A stretch of 64,000 nucleotides of DNA from Chrysogorgia sp. JL179-B06. Taxonomy: Eukaryota; Cnidaria; Anthozoa; Scleralcyonacea; Chrysogorgiidae. Of this stretch, positions 1 to 11,089 are shown piece after piece. Location of the stretch: contig JAYKKM010000310.1 of NCBI GenBank assembly GCA_035772405.1, forward strand, positions 305,001 through 369,000, in the 5' to 3' direction. The notes beneath the pieces are model-generated. The model was not told the origin of the DNA. It ran no database searches and was given only the letters and a program-made list of their open reading frames with translations. Position numbers and translations under genes: made by a program. The number at the start of each line of letters is the position of its first letter. Within the stretch, counting starts at the first letter, position 1.

Positions 1-1072
1 CAAGTTTGAGAACTTACTGATGAGCAAATCAGTGAGAAAAGCGTTTATTTCCATTCTTTTCAATTCGTACTGACAGTAGATCTTATTGATGACCTATGCA
101 GATGCTTTTTTGATATACCCTTCAGATTGGCTTATCATGCCATCGCCAGACAGTCTTATTAATTCAGCTCTTTTAGCATCAATGTTTTCCATCACAGCTT
201 CATCACCAGCGGTTTGAGGGTCCTCGACTAACTCTTCAATCGTATGGTTTTATTCACTTTTGCGTTTCTCCTATCACTTATATATTCAGGGCCGTAGACA
301 CCGGGGGGCTTCAGCCCCCCCAATAATTTGTAAACTAGCGATAATCTGGTCCAAGACGGACCAGCTTGACTTGAAGAATGTCGCAAATGAATTTATTGAC
401 AAAAATGAAAATAGAAAGCGAATTTTTGGACGCTTTAAGGACTAGTGTTATTTAAAGTTATTTGGAAAATTAATAAGTTAAGTAATAGATTGAAACAGTT
501 AAAATTAATCATGAAAGTGTTGTTAGACTTTACTCTTTAGTTATTATGTATCGTAATAAAACGACCAAAACCCGTGTTACCGACTGCACTGCTTCACAAC
601 ATTTTATTTAAATCTCAAAATATCTTTATGTACCCTGCTCTGTTCTGCTTTAACAAATTTTCTTTGCTTTTTATGCTATAAATTTTGCTATAAATCTCGC
701 CCCAGAATGCGGGAAATGCTGTTTCAGAGACCCTAGAATTCAAAATTTTTCGGACCCCCCAGATATCTCGCGTCTTCGACGCCCGCTACATCAGCCCCCT
801 CAATACAAAATTGCTTCCTACGGCCCTGTATATTTTATTGCGGAACAACAACTTTATGATCATACGGATGTCTTAACATAATTTCTAGTCTCACGTACTT
901 ATGATTTTTTAATGTGTTCACGACCATTAGTGCTTGGTCTTTGCTAATATGGCCAATGTACTCATCCATAACGACTTTGATATTGCTCTTACTCGGGCAA
1001 TAAACACAGACAGGCTTACTAATATGTTCTCTGTATGGTTTAGCGACCAACGTCAGTTGTTCTTTATTTTGA
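1..1072 (-). pseudogene. Unknown coding remnant split by a hAT-like MITE
   Basis: Two minus-strand coding-like stretches lie on either side of the insertion at 287-828. The upstream piece (about 1072 to 829) reads through a cysteine-containing segment (KPVCVYC) to HPYDHKVVVPQ exactly where the MITE begins. The downstream piece (286 to 1) is acidic and helical (EELVEDPQTAGDEAVMENID, then KRAELIRLSGDGM) with one in-frame stop near 115. Both have ordinary protein composition, unlike the shadow frames. No family is recognised. The simplest reading is one gene or transposon ORF interrupted by the MITE and now decayed. Joining the two parts into one protein is inference. Confidence 0.35.
287..828. 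mobile_element. hAT-like MITE, 542 bp
   Basis: The ends are perfect 11-bp inverted repeats, CAGGGCCGTAG at 287 and its complement ending at 828. The CAGGG start is typical of hAT elements. The 8 bp on each side (TATATATT and TATATTTT) match at 7 of 8 positions, as expected for an old 8-bp hAT target duplication. There is no transposase ORF, so it is non-autonomous. Confidence 0.7.
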
Positions 1073-1199
1073 CACGGTAAAATTCATCAGGTTAAAACTA
1101 CATACAATCAATACATGAATAAAAATACATAAATAAAGTCTATTTGAAAATCTATAACTATTACATTTATTACTAAATTTATTATAAAATGTATCATAA

Positions 1200-2595
1200 T
1201 TAAACTAATAAAACCTGCTTTCTATGAATGCCATGTTTCTAACCAAATGAAATTTGATGCAATAATTAAGAAAGTTATTCAGAGTTTCTGCTTGCCTTAT
1301 ATTACAGGGCAGAATGTTCCAGAGAACCGCACCACTATAGCTAAAGCTATTTTTTAAATAGTTGGACACAGCTGGGTTGGAAAAACCTTAGTACCCAGCA
1401 TCAAATTCATAAAGTAGTGATGGTTTATAAATCACTAAATGGCCTTGTGCCTGACTATTTATGCTCTAAATTCGTTATACGTGACGAAATTATTGCTTAT
1501 TCGTTAAGGGACTCCGCAAATAAACTGGTTGTTCCCTTACCACGTACATTAAGACATGGGCTGCTCGGTTCTGGAGCTTCTGTAGTTTCTCTAATGTTTT
1601 ACCACAGTTGCCCCAAACAGTACAACAATCAAAATGAGGTTGAACTAAAGCCCCATAAATATAGTAAAGGATTGCCGGAGGAACAAATGGTCTAATTCGT
1701 TTAATGGCTCCAATACCCAAGGCAATTTTCATTGATAGTTTTTCTATGACTGTTCCACGTAAGATTTTCATCAATGGTAACCCCTAGCGATTTAGTGGTA
1801 GAGACTTGTTTTACCGAGGCACCACCGATGAAGAGTTTAGGCGTGTCAGTCAACATAGTTCATTTTTGCCTCAAACTGATTAACATATATTTGGTTTAAG
1901 TCATATTCAGTGTAAGTTTATTCACAATAAACCATTTGCTAATATTATTTAAATCTTGATTTAAAATAGATTGCAGAGAATTTAAATCACTGTGCATGTG
2001 TAATGTGGGTGTCATCCGCATACATTCTAGGTATGCAGGATGTGATAATAATGGGCCAAGTATTGTCCCCTGGGGCACCCCACACTTGAGCAATCGAGTA
2101 TCAGAGAAAGAACCATTTACAAGACATTTTTGCATGCGGTTATCTAAATATGAATCAAACCAATTATATGTAACACCTCGGATTCCATAAGCAATCAAGG
2201 AAAACGACAGCATTTATAAAACCACGGTAAATATTTAAAGGCCCAACTATCGTTAGATTCCAATAGTGCAGTAATTGTTGAGTGCATAGAGCGAAAATCA
2301 GATTGATATTTAGATATTATATCATTCTTTGTCAAATAGTCATAAAGTTTATCATATATTATTCGCTCAAACACCTTAGCTACAACAGAAATCACCAAAA
2401 TTGGGCGGTAGTTGTTTACATCCTGTCATTCACCTTGTTTCAATAGTGGAGTTACTCTAGCGCATTTCCAATCATTTGGAAGTACGCCGGTAATTAGAGA
2501 ATTATTTAAAATATAGAAATTGAAATGAGATCTGCACATTCCCTTATAAGTCTGGTTGATATTTTATCTAGACCTGTTGCTTTAGGGATGGACCA
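1200..2595 (-). pseudogene. LINE reverse transcriptase remnant (CR1/Jockey-like)
   Basis: Reading the minus strand from 2595, the frame gives a finger region (NDWKCARVTPLLK), then a broken palm including GVPQGTILGPLL near 2080, then the thumb and connection (KSLGVTIDENLTW, LVQPHFDCC, LQKLQNRAAHVL) and the terminal LWNILP block near 1310. Several stops and frame changes are present. There is no endonuclease domain, so the copy is 5' truncated. The catalytic YADD/FADD box is not readable; a deletion covers it. Non-LTR retrotransposons copy their RNA at a nicked target site. Clade placement is by recall of motif style. The part from about 1368 to 1553 is inverted relative to the rest. Confidence 0.8.
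1368..1553 (+). other. Inverted internal segment of the LINE remnant
   Basis: On the plus strand this stretch reads GWKNLSTQHQIHKVVMVYKS and on to PLPRT, the segment that in such proteins sits between NRAAHVL and NYLKNSFSYSG. Those two flanks occur on the minus strand immediately either side. About 186 bp has therefore been flipped in place within the LINE. Confidence 0.7.
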
Positions 2596-3040
2596 TTAGA
2601 TTTTTGAGGGGGGGGTTGGGCAATTGTTTTGTGCATGATTTTTTTTTTGTCGGGCGAAGATGTATAGGATTTTTTTTCGCCATGATTCGCTTGCAGGATA
2701 TTTTTTTCTTCGAATATATGACATAGTATCATTAATTTTATAGTTTTTCTAGGTTGACCTTCTATGTTACAAGGTGCTCACGAAATCAATGCCTAATACC
2801 AATCTTAATAACCACAATCCTATATATTCGTGGGCGTAACATGAGCGGTTTAAATATCCCTTTCCTAGCTTTGCTTTTCGCCGGTGTAAATAGCCGTGCT
2901 GGATTAGTACCCTCGCCTTGGGCTTATGATCGGAAAGGCACTCGGATGCATTGGCTCGGAAAATTATTTTAACATATACTTATCATTCTTTATAACAAGT
3001 CTGATCTGACGTAGAAGCAACTTGATAGCATGAAGCCTGG
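2596..3040. other. No gene seen
   Basis: G/T-rich, T-tract-rich sequence with no supportable coding frame. A poly-G/T run lies at 2607-2660. Confidence 0.5.
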
Positions 3041-3835
3041 TGGTGTTGTAACTGCTCCTAAAATTTTCTTTGCACCAGCTCCTCGTTGATATCGCTCCCA
3101 CAACCCATTATAAAACACCCAGCCATCTTTCCTTTCCACAGCTCCTCTGTAGTGATTCCCATCCATTAAAAAAGCTCACACCCTTGAGGATATATCTGTA
3201 AATCGGAAGACACTTTACTGCTCAAAAACAGAAAAATGCAAGGAAGAATGCCATGAACAGTATAAATTGAAGGTTTTTTAAATGTGAAGAATACGTGTAT
3301 GTGTATTCTTACCTAAGCCCTTCAATATTAAGATGCCCTGGAAGCTCACCAACATTAGAAATAATCCCCTTAGATGAAAAATGGTCCAAAACAAGAGGTA
3401 GAAACGGAGGAGGTCCATGCAGAAATTGCCTCCTCTGGTATTCCCTTTCCGCTCCACAATAGGCTCGAACTTGTTGCCTGTGTAACAGAAATATAAAAAT
3501 ATTTGTGGCATAATACGGTATTCCAACTTTGCTCTTTTGTACTTCCATGCCCTACTTACACAAATTGCCCCGTCTGAGTTTGAACAACAACATTGCCAAA
3601 GAAATGTGGACTGCCTGGTTGTAAAGGACCAATAATGGCTGACCCACACTGAGTTTATACGATCTGTAGAGATCCATTGCTCAATGCTTGCTTGGAGAAA
3701 TACAAGAGATATATTGACATCACTGCAACACATAAAATTCAACAATACTATAAAATTTATACCTACAGTACTGCTTAGAAATAACCTAACAAAAACCCTG
3801 AGGTTGAACCTCACCACCAAAGACTCCTTATCGAC
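3041..3835 (-). pseudogene. Unknown coding remnant
   Basis: Two minus-strand stretches look coding. The 3' one (about 3175 to 3041) reads MDGNHYRGAVERKDGWVFYN and continues LWERYQRGAGAKKI. Its pattern (NHY, about 10 residues, then WVFYNGL) resembles the His-box region of transposon-borne cysteine proteases. The 5' one (about 3700 to 3540) reads IIGPLQPGSPHFFGNVVVQT in one frame. Frames change between and within them. The protease suggestion is a weak pattern match, and no catalytic Cys segment is seen. Confidence 0.3.
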
Positions 3836-3880
3836 TCACCCCTTGTCCCAACTATACGTATAGGTTAGACTATGGTAACA

Positions 3881-3966
3881 AGTGCTCTATGGGATATAGA
3901 GTCCCGAGCTAGTGTTAGAGCTTGGTCTTCTATCTAATTCGAGGGACTCTATATCCCATAGGGCAC
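3881..3966. repeat. 86-bp hairpin repeat
   Basis: The left arm starts GTGCTCTATGGGATATAGAG and the right arm (3939-3966) is its near-perfect complement ending CTATATCCCATAGGGCAC. The AGAGTCCC block is shared by both arms, and about 30 bp separates them. It is likely a small foldback MITE. Outside it, 3836-4412 shows nothing codable. Confidence 0.6.
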
Positions 3967-4416
3967 GATTGTTAATAATCCGGTCGTACCACTGTTCGGT
4001 TGGCTTTTTACTGTCAGAACGAATTATAAAGGGACACACGACATGCAAGTAAAAAAATGAGCTGCCACTACGGCTAAAACAGACTAATTTTTGCTTTTCA
4101 ATTTTCTTTCCAAACTATTACTCCGTAACCGTTTGCCGTTATAATTTAACATATAAATCAGGATCATACAACAAATGTTATATCTGGGACTTTACAGATA
4201 TTTGACTGATTTTATTGTATGGCATACAGTTTATTTTATTTTGTCATTTCATTTAAGATGATGCATGCTTATTTTTACAGCTTCCATATTCAATATGGAC
4301 CAATACTGATGTGTTTTCAGATGCTATTTTCGAGAAATGCGCGACACCATCATGTGATTGTGAAGGAAAATTGTTTGACTGTCCATTATGCATCTCACAC
4401 AGAATCAAACCTTTAA

Positions 4417-4954
4417 GGTAGCAAGATCCCTCTGAATACATTTTTAATACCATACAATATAACAATTAACCCTTACAACCATTTGATAGAACATATGACA
4501 AATAATATTTCCACACAAAAAGTTTGCATAAATTATGCTAATTAGCTGACGAAATGCCGCCGATTGGTCAAAATCGCGATATACTTCAAACAAATTTGCC
4601 ATTTTCCAAACATTTTTGAATCTGATTCATACTTGTTGAATTATCTGACATAATTAATATAATTTAGGTGGTGGAAATTGAAAAAAAAAATAAAAGCATC
4701 TCAGAAAATAGCTGAAAGATTATATAAGCCATAAACTCAGAAACTTTCAGGACCTTATCTCTAAAACTGCCTGAGAAATCTTGTTTGAAGTATATCCCGA
4801 TTTTGACCAATCGGCGGCCATTTAGTCAGCTAATCAGCATAATTTATGCAATTTGTGTGGAAATATTATTTGTCATATGTTCTATCAAATGGTTGTAAGG
4901 GTTAATTGTTATATTGTATGGTATTAAAAATGTATTCAGAGGGATCTTGCTACC
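4417..4954. mobile_element. TTAA-flanked foldback element, 538 bp
   Basis: Inverted arms of about 176 bp (4417-4592 and 4779-4954) start GGTAGCAAGATC and are nearly identical. Each end abuts TTAA (4413-4416 and 4955-4958), the target used by piggyBac and Kolobok transposases. There is no internal ORF, so it is non-autonomous. Which superfamily mobilised it cannot be decided from the ends alone. Confidence 0.7.
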
Positions 4955-5113
4955 TTAAAACTGAGCAAGATCAAAATGCATTGGAATCCAATAATTCCAT
5001 GTCAAGGTACGTAATTACACTTAATATCGCATGTAATGCGAATCGATCGTTGTTTACCATATTCACAAGGAAGTAATAATACTAATTAGTTGTATCCTTT
5101 CTATACATCTCAG

Positions 5114-6417
5114 GTCATGTTATTCTAAGATGTTATATGAATTGCGAAGCAATTGTGGGAACCAAACTTGATGGTATTTCTCATAACCACTGTTTCATGT
5201 GCTCTGGTGTTTACAAGAGAAAAGATGTTTTCAAGATCCATGTAAAAACTCATACAAAAAGATTTAAAAATATATGAAGACTGAGAAGTATCTACATTGG
5301 GCCCAATGACCTGTGAGACAGAAACAATTACGCCAGAAGCTGATCAATTGACGACCAACACGTTAGATGAAGTCCAAATTTTGTTTGTTGTCACCTAAAA
5401 AGTGTGCAGTATGTAACAAAAAATGCTCAGTCTCGCTACGTTTCACAGCACACGTGAAATGAAATCTTAATTTTCTTCAGTCCCATGCGATTGCCTATAC
5501 TAATTTTTACATTTTAGCGAATGTAGTGGGACTGAAAGGATTCAATTGGTGTAGGAACTGCAGCAAACACAACGAATTTGGTGAAACAGTCTACACAATC
5601 ATAGACCTACCAAGTCAGGGTATCCAAACAGAACAGCAAAGATTGTTTGGATATTTTGAATGCGAAGAGAAAAAACAGTAGCCTTGGTAAGTAATTGGGT
5701 ATTGTCACTCGATGTTTATGTATAATATACTGCATGTGTATACTAGTGTAGATGTATTTAACAATTTTTTGTATATAGTGTAATAAATGTTTGAATCATT
5801 AATTGTACACATTCTATGTAATGTAATGATTTAATTATTCTGTACTTTTACATTGACCAATAAAATAAGCAGAATTATGTCCTTGATATTACAGTAGCTG
5901 TAAGGACAAGAAAGACGTCGTTCTTTTACGCATACCTATTAATTTACCGAAGTTGTTGATTTGTAACATGCTCCCTATGAATACGGATGGTTATAAAACA
6001 GTGGGGCGTACTATTCCGCAGAACAATATCAAAGTTCACAAGGTTGACAGAGAGAGCCAGGTATGGTAACTATTCGCAATACTTACTTATCAGGACGTAA
6101 ATTTTGATTCTATTTCAGAATTTTTCATCATTTTTCAGCACTAGTATCAGTAGGAATATCATGATGAAAATGTTATATTTATTGGGTGTAAATGTTACTA
6201 GGTATAGGTAAAATAAGCTTATCCGTTTTTTAAACGCATTCTCGATGTTTATTAAAATAGATTCACTATGGAAATGATGCTAAACAGGGCCACTTTAACT
6301 GCATCATCTTGCACAATGCAGAGTGGTTTTCTGTAGATGACTTGTCGGTGGAACCCAGACAAAACTGCAAAACAGATTGGTGTGGTGACATTTACCTAAT
6401 GTTTTATACCAAACGAG
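5114..6417 (+). pseudogene. Multi-exon gene with C2H2 finger and ubiquitin-protease-like C19 His box
   Basis: Four plus-strand exons are visible. 5114 to about 5260, after a CAG acceptor, has a classical C2H2 finger (CFMCSG, then H and H in KIHVKTH). 5518-5686 has NWCRNCSKHNEF and a GT donor. 5895-6060 reads KDVVLLRIPINLPKLLICNM. 6261-6417 reads IHYGNDAKQGHF, then EWFSVDDLSV and YLMFYTKR, the pattern of the catalytic-His half of peptidase C19 (USP) domains. The last three exons join in phase. An in-frame TAG lies two codons before the 5686 donor, and no Cys box is seen, so the locus is probably dead or partial. USPs cleave ubiquitin; here the protein may belong to a transposon. USP assignment is a pattern match; exon joins are inference. 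Confidence 0.5.
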
Positions 6418-6480
6418 GTACGTTTTAAAATCTGGAAAAATTCTATTTAAAGTGCCCCTAACCTCAACATTTTTTATTGT

Positions 6481-6876
6481 CTTATTTGGAAGAACTTTTA
6501 AAATGATAAAGTAACTTCTTTTAAAGATTTTCGTTTCTTTGCTTTCTTTTTGAGATATATCAGTTTGTTTGATATGCAAATATCTGGAATTTCGTCACAC
6601 ATGCATAATGAATTGTCAGAGAATGTTATATATCTTTGCGTTCATGAAATAAAAACACTAAAGTGTGAATAACACGTGTGTGCGCTTCTCCCACAACACC
6701 AAACTTCTTGATTTTAAAAATGAAAGATATATACACATTTCTCCAATAAGTCATTATGCATGTGTGACGAAATTCCAGACATTTGCATATCAAACAAACT
6801 GATATCTCAAAAAGATAGCGAAGAAACGAAAATCTTTAAAAGAAGTTACTTTATCATTTCAAAAGTTCTTCCAAAC
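6481..6876. mobile_element. Foldback element in the intron after 6417
   Basis: Inverted arms 6481-6612 and 6749-6876 are near-identical; the inner ends share the GCATAATGA / TCATTATGC core and the outer ends share TTTGGAAGAACTTTTAAAAT with its complement. There is no ORF in the loop. Confidence 0.6.
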
Positions 6877-6899
6877 ACATCAAAACAAAAGTTCTACCA

Positions 6900-7743
6900 A
6901 TTGTAACATGAATATGAATAAACGTTTTCTCAATATTTGAATTAGTAATACATGCATACCAGTTCAACAGTTGGTCTGATAATTGATATAAATAATAATA
7001 AATATAAAGCAAATATTCGCATGCAAATAGGAATTTTATGTCTTCTATCTTCTCCGTTCCTTAGTCAATGTACGTTGATAGTTAAGTGTAAATAGCCACC
7101 AAGGGCAGGGCCGACAAGACAGAAGTGCATTGTGAAAAACGATGTTGTAATCTTTCAAAAGCTTCCGAAATGGTCTGTTGGTAACTTGAGTTCCTTTATC
7201 GGTATGAAATTGCTCGGGACATCTGCCTTTTGTTGCATATCTTCTTAAAGGCTTTAATCAAATTTAACGAATCCATGATCAGAAAAATATGGCAAAACAC
7301 TGCAAACATGCAATGAACATGGCATAGCTATGAGAAAAGAACTCACGAAAGTGACCAACAGAATTAAGAATTAATTAGTGATGTGTTAATTTCTTTCAAA
7401 GTATAACAATCCAATTGTGCCATTACATTATATACTTCATGTAATACCATGATTACTTTGACAACCCTTGTTTTATTTTGTTTTGGGAGGGACTTTAAAA
7501 CCCTAAATTCACTCACCAGACTCCCATCCTGTTTTCCCCCATGCAGTGTTAATGAGGGAAATTTAGAGATTTTCCCTGTGGTATTTAGAAATTTTCCTTG
7601 TGATATCAAATTAATGATAAACATTGTTTTGTGAAAAAAGTGATTTAAGTCTGAAGTAGCAACTGTAACATGCAACCATCTCCCCTAAAATTTTTTCTAC
7701 TTGTAAATATGGTGCCATTTTTAAGTTCAACCCACCTCTTCAG
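6900..7743. other. No gene seen
   Basis: AT-rich intergenic or intronic sequence. Short ORFs on both strands lack protein-like composition. Confidence 0.4.
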
Positions 7744-8290
7744 CTCAACGCAGAGATTGGGAGAGTTATGAACGACAAAGGCATTGTGAAGAGAATGACA
7801 TTGGAAATCAAACATTTTGAAGTTGGCAAAGAAGAAGGCCATGTGTCAAGCAAATAATTAGTCAGATGGAAGAGGCCATTTCTGATAATCCAAATAAAAT
7901 ACCAGGTACAATGGCTTACATTGTTTCGAGTTGTTTTTAATGTACATGTCGTTGACGTGTAATATGCAATTTTAGATAAAGCTCTTCCCAGTAGTAAAAT
8001 GGAATTTTTTTCTCTGAAGTTGCAGAATACACAAATGTTAAATAGAATATTATAATTGTGCTTATGTGGGTTTCTGTTTTTGTATCGCCACCAAAGCAAG
8101 GCTTGATCTATAAACAAATTTATGCAGCTTAAACCTTAATAGGCCTCATATTTACCCAATTATTTTACGATAATTACCATTATTTTTGGCAAATATAGAT
8201 ATTGAAGAGGCTGCATCTATCCTTTTGCTGCCAATCATTATGAAAGAGAATGGAGGAAGGCGAAACAACGAAATTCTTACCATTTGCTCT
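7744..8290 (+). pseudogene. Two exon-like coding segments, function unknown
   Basis: 7744-7905 follows a TTCAG acceptor and ends at CCAG/GTACAA. It reads QLNAEIGRVMNDKGIVKRMT and onward, with a frame change near 7850 before ISQMEEAISDNPNKIP. 8199-8290 follows an AG acceptor and ends at GCTCT/GTAAGT; it reads EEAASILLLPIIMKENGGRR. Strand and order would let these be later exons of the 5.1-6.4 kb gene, but nothing shows that directly. No domain is recognised. Confidence 0.4.
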
Positions 8291-8819
8291 GTAAGTTCAG
8301 TGCATTTTATTATTTCATAAAATAAAATACATAAGTGGAGTGTCTTATGCGTGTTTTTATTGATTGATGTGTTTGCACAAGGCTATGTAAACACAAATAT
8401 GATGTTGCATAAAATTTCTACGCCAATTTTATAAAATAAATAAAAACGACTGCTCTGTGTTTTTAAATAATCTAATGCAAACACTCAAGGGTTTTTGGAA
8501 GATGTGATCTAACATTCGAGTCATGTTTTCTTAATTGCATAAGATATTTTATTATAGAATGTTCATACAATCTGGATTGTGATTGGCTAAAAACCTACAG
8601 ACAATTATTAATGTATGTCTTGCCACCTACAAAGCAGGGGCGGATTTAGGGTACTACAAACACGTAAAAAAACTAACTATTGACTAATAATTTATTATTT
8701 TCCAAATTTTTAAACTTTTATTTTAAAACCGGCAGCGAGCGCAATGAATGCATAAATAGTACGACTTGCTGAATTAACTATACACCAGACCACTAGAGCA
8801 ATCTTTTATGCTCGGCCTA

Positions 8820-9032
8820 GGTACAGAATGTTATACGCCGAAATACGTCGAAATAACGAGCTCTGATTGGTCGAAATAACGAGCTGATTGGTCGAAAACA
8901 ATGCAAGTACGTCGGAAGTTTCTTGACGCACGTGGGTTTTGATTGGCTGAAACAGCACGGTTTGACTAACTTTGCCAGGCCTTGCCGCATCAACAGGATT
9001 GCCAAGCTTATGTTTGAGACGGATTTCGTATC
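8820..9032 (+). promoter_or_regulatory. Possible promoter with inverted CCAAT boxes
   Basis: Three GATTGG motifs (inverted CCAAT boxes) occur within about 80 bp, in GATTGGTCG twice and GATTGGCTG once, and the stretch contains several CG dinucleotides. An ATG-started coding-like exon begins at 9033. The arrangement resembles an NF-Y-type promoter; function is inferred. Confidence 0.35.
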
Positions 9033-10345
9033 ATGGCTTCTACGAATGTCATGGAACGTGTAGAAAACGCTCTTAAAGCGAACAATGACGTATTGCTGCG
9101 ACAGATCTATCGAGATTTGTCATTGAAAATCAAGTCTTGTGCCATTCTTTCTAATCGAAAGATTCTGGCGCTGATTGGAAATACCTTGCACAGGGATTTC
9201 GATGCAGAGTTATACATTCCTCTGTATGCTACAGCTGACAAATAAGTCTTATATTGCTCTAAGGTGAGTGAATAATCTATTATTTTAGCGTTCTCGTTCA
9301 ATTATTACTAGTCCACTATTAGCCTCCTTCGCACTCGTGTCCGGTGTTTAGTCCACCTCCTACGCCTGCTCATCCGAGCAATACATTCCATGCCATAGAT
9401 ATGACCAATTATAGATCAAGCTTCCCAAATCTGGAAGCCCGACCTATGACCTTGACTCAAAAGATGGCAGAGTTCGATAATGCGTTTGAGAAAGTATGCA
9501 ATATATTCTGTATAAGCGATTTAAACCCAAGGATTTAAACCCGATTTAAGGATAAGGTCGATATCTTTGTAAATCTGCCAACAGGGTTCAGAAAGTAGAC
9601 ACATGCACGCATCGCGTGCCTATTTTTTAAGACATGTCTTCTGAATTTCACATTATTTTCACACAATTTCACATTGTGCTAATTTGTATTTCTATTGCCA
9701 TTTAGGTTATAGCAGCATCCAAGTTCCTGACTTTGCAGGAGTCAGTGCGAGATGCTGCAGATCTGTATCTCTCATTTAAGTACACTTTACTAGTTCTCCT
9801 GGGTTTGTATGCCACTTTGAGAGTAGTGCAAAAGAAGTGAGCCAGAAACTGTGGGGGGCATTTAGAGGGTGCTTTGAAGAGCGATCACTGGACAAACTGC
9901 CTTATACGGTATGTTCATTTATTGGATCATACAGTTTGCTATCTGGGTTCTTATTTAGAAATGCCAATGTTGTTATGAAAACTCTTGGCAATGCACCATT
10001 TCTTAGCTTTTATATATTGTAACACACTGCCTATATATATACACAGCACTCTACTTTTATATTACTCTATACTATAATTATGATGTTTGATACCTTTTTA
10101 AGGAATGAGTGTGCCACTGATCACTACAGCAGAATACAGAGAGACTGATAAAGAAATGGTCCATTCAGATGATGCTTTGGTTCACTCACCCGTTAACTGG
10201 CACATCCCAGAGATATGTTTTGGGGGATAGATTTCACACATCAAGCAATCACCATTATGCCTGTCTCATGCACTGACCTCTGCAATATAACTGGACTGCT
10301 GGGTATCTCGAAAAACCGGCTGAAAATTATGGCATCAGCAGAAGT
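9033..10345 (+). pseudogene. Degenerate multi-exon gene of unknown function
   Basis: The first segment starts MASTNVMERVENALKANNDV and stays open for 70 codons; a strong donor (AAG/GTGAGT at 9262) lies just past the stop in another frame. A second segment follows an acceptor near 9704 and reads QESVRDAADLYLSFKYTL, then changes frame to SQKLWGAFRGCFEERSLDKL. A third (about 10107-10340) reads MSVPLITTAEYRETDKEMVH and, after a frame change, DFTHQAITIMPVSCTDLCNI. Base composition and residues look coding, but each segment is broken. No family is recognised. It precedes the THAP/P-element locus on the same strand; whether it belongs to that element is unknown. Confidence 0.35.
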
Positions 10346-11030
10346 TATTTTTCTCATTGTAGTGACTGCTGATCTCTATATTATATAATTTGACTGTTTG
10401 CGACTCTTATTTTATGGCAATTGTTTTTTTCTTGCAAAAATGCCAAAAACCATGGCAAAAACTAAACATATCATGCTCTTCAATAGTTTTCAAACGAGGG
10501 AACCAGGATTCAGCCGCCTTTTGTGTATAATCTATAATATAAATATAAATAAAGAGTTTTAAAGTTATAATCCGTAATATAAATTGTGCCTTCAAAGCAT
10601 GCAATTATGAAGCTGATATAATTTGCAGTTTAGTTTTACTAAATAGTAGCAAACATTTATTTAATATTTTTTCTTGTCATGAGTAAGTGCACCTTTTATT
10701 GTTGTTTAATGCTAATTGCACTCTCTACTTTACAAACAAAATTGGTATTAAAGATAAAATTCATTCTATATTTGGCAAACGTTTATATAAAGACAAACAT
10801 ATAATTCACAATATCAATTAGTATTCATATTGTAAGTTCTAGAATCTGATGATTGACACTTGAAATTATTATTTGAAGACCAAGGACTGGCAAAAACAGT
10901 ACAAGCCAAGTAAATACGGTGATTACCTGTGATTTCAAGTCCCCTTATAGGGTTGTGTAATGTAGAACTTCTGATTGGACAATTAGTTGATGAATGAATA
11001 AGTTTGATATAATTGTTTCTACATCACATG
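10346..11030. other. No gene seen
   Basis: AT-rich spacer. Short open frames do not look like protein. Confidence 0.4.
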
Positions 11031-11089
11031 TAAATACATTATAGATTTCCCAGTCCAGAAAAACACAAGGAAGAAAGAGATGCATAGAA

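Noticed and set aside
3309..3548. Separate small gene on the minus strand
   Set aside because: Two overlapping frames look equally coding and neither has a start context; kept only as part of a remnant.
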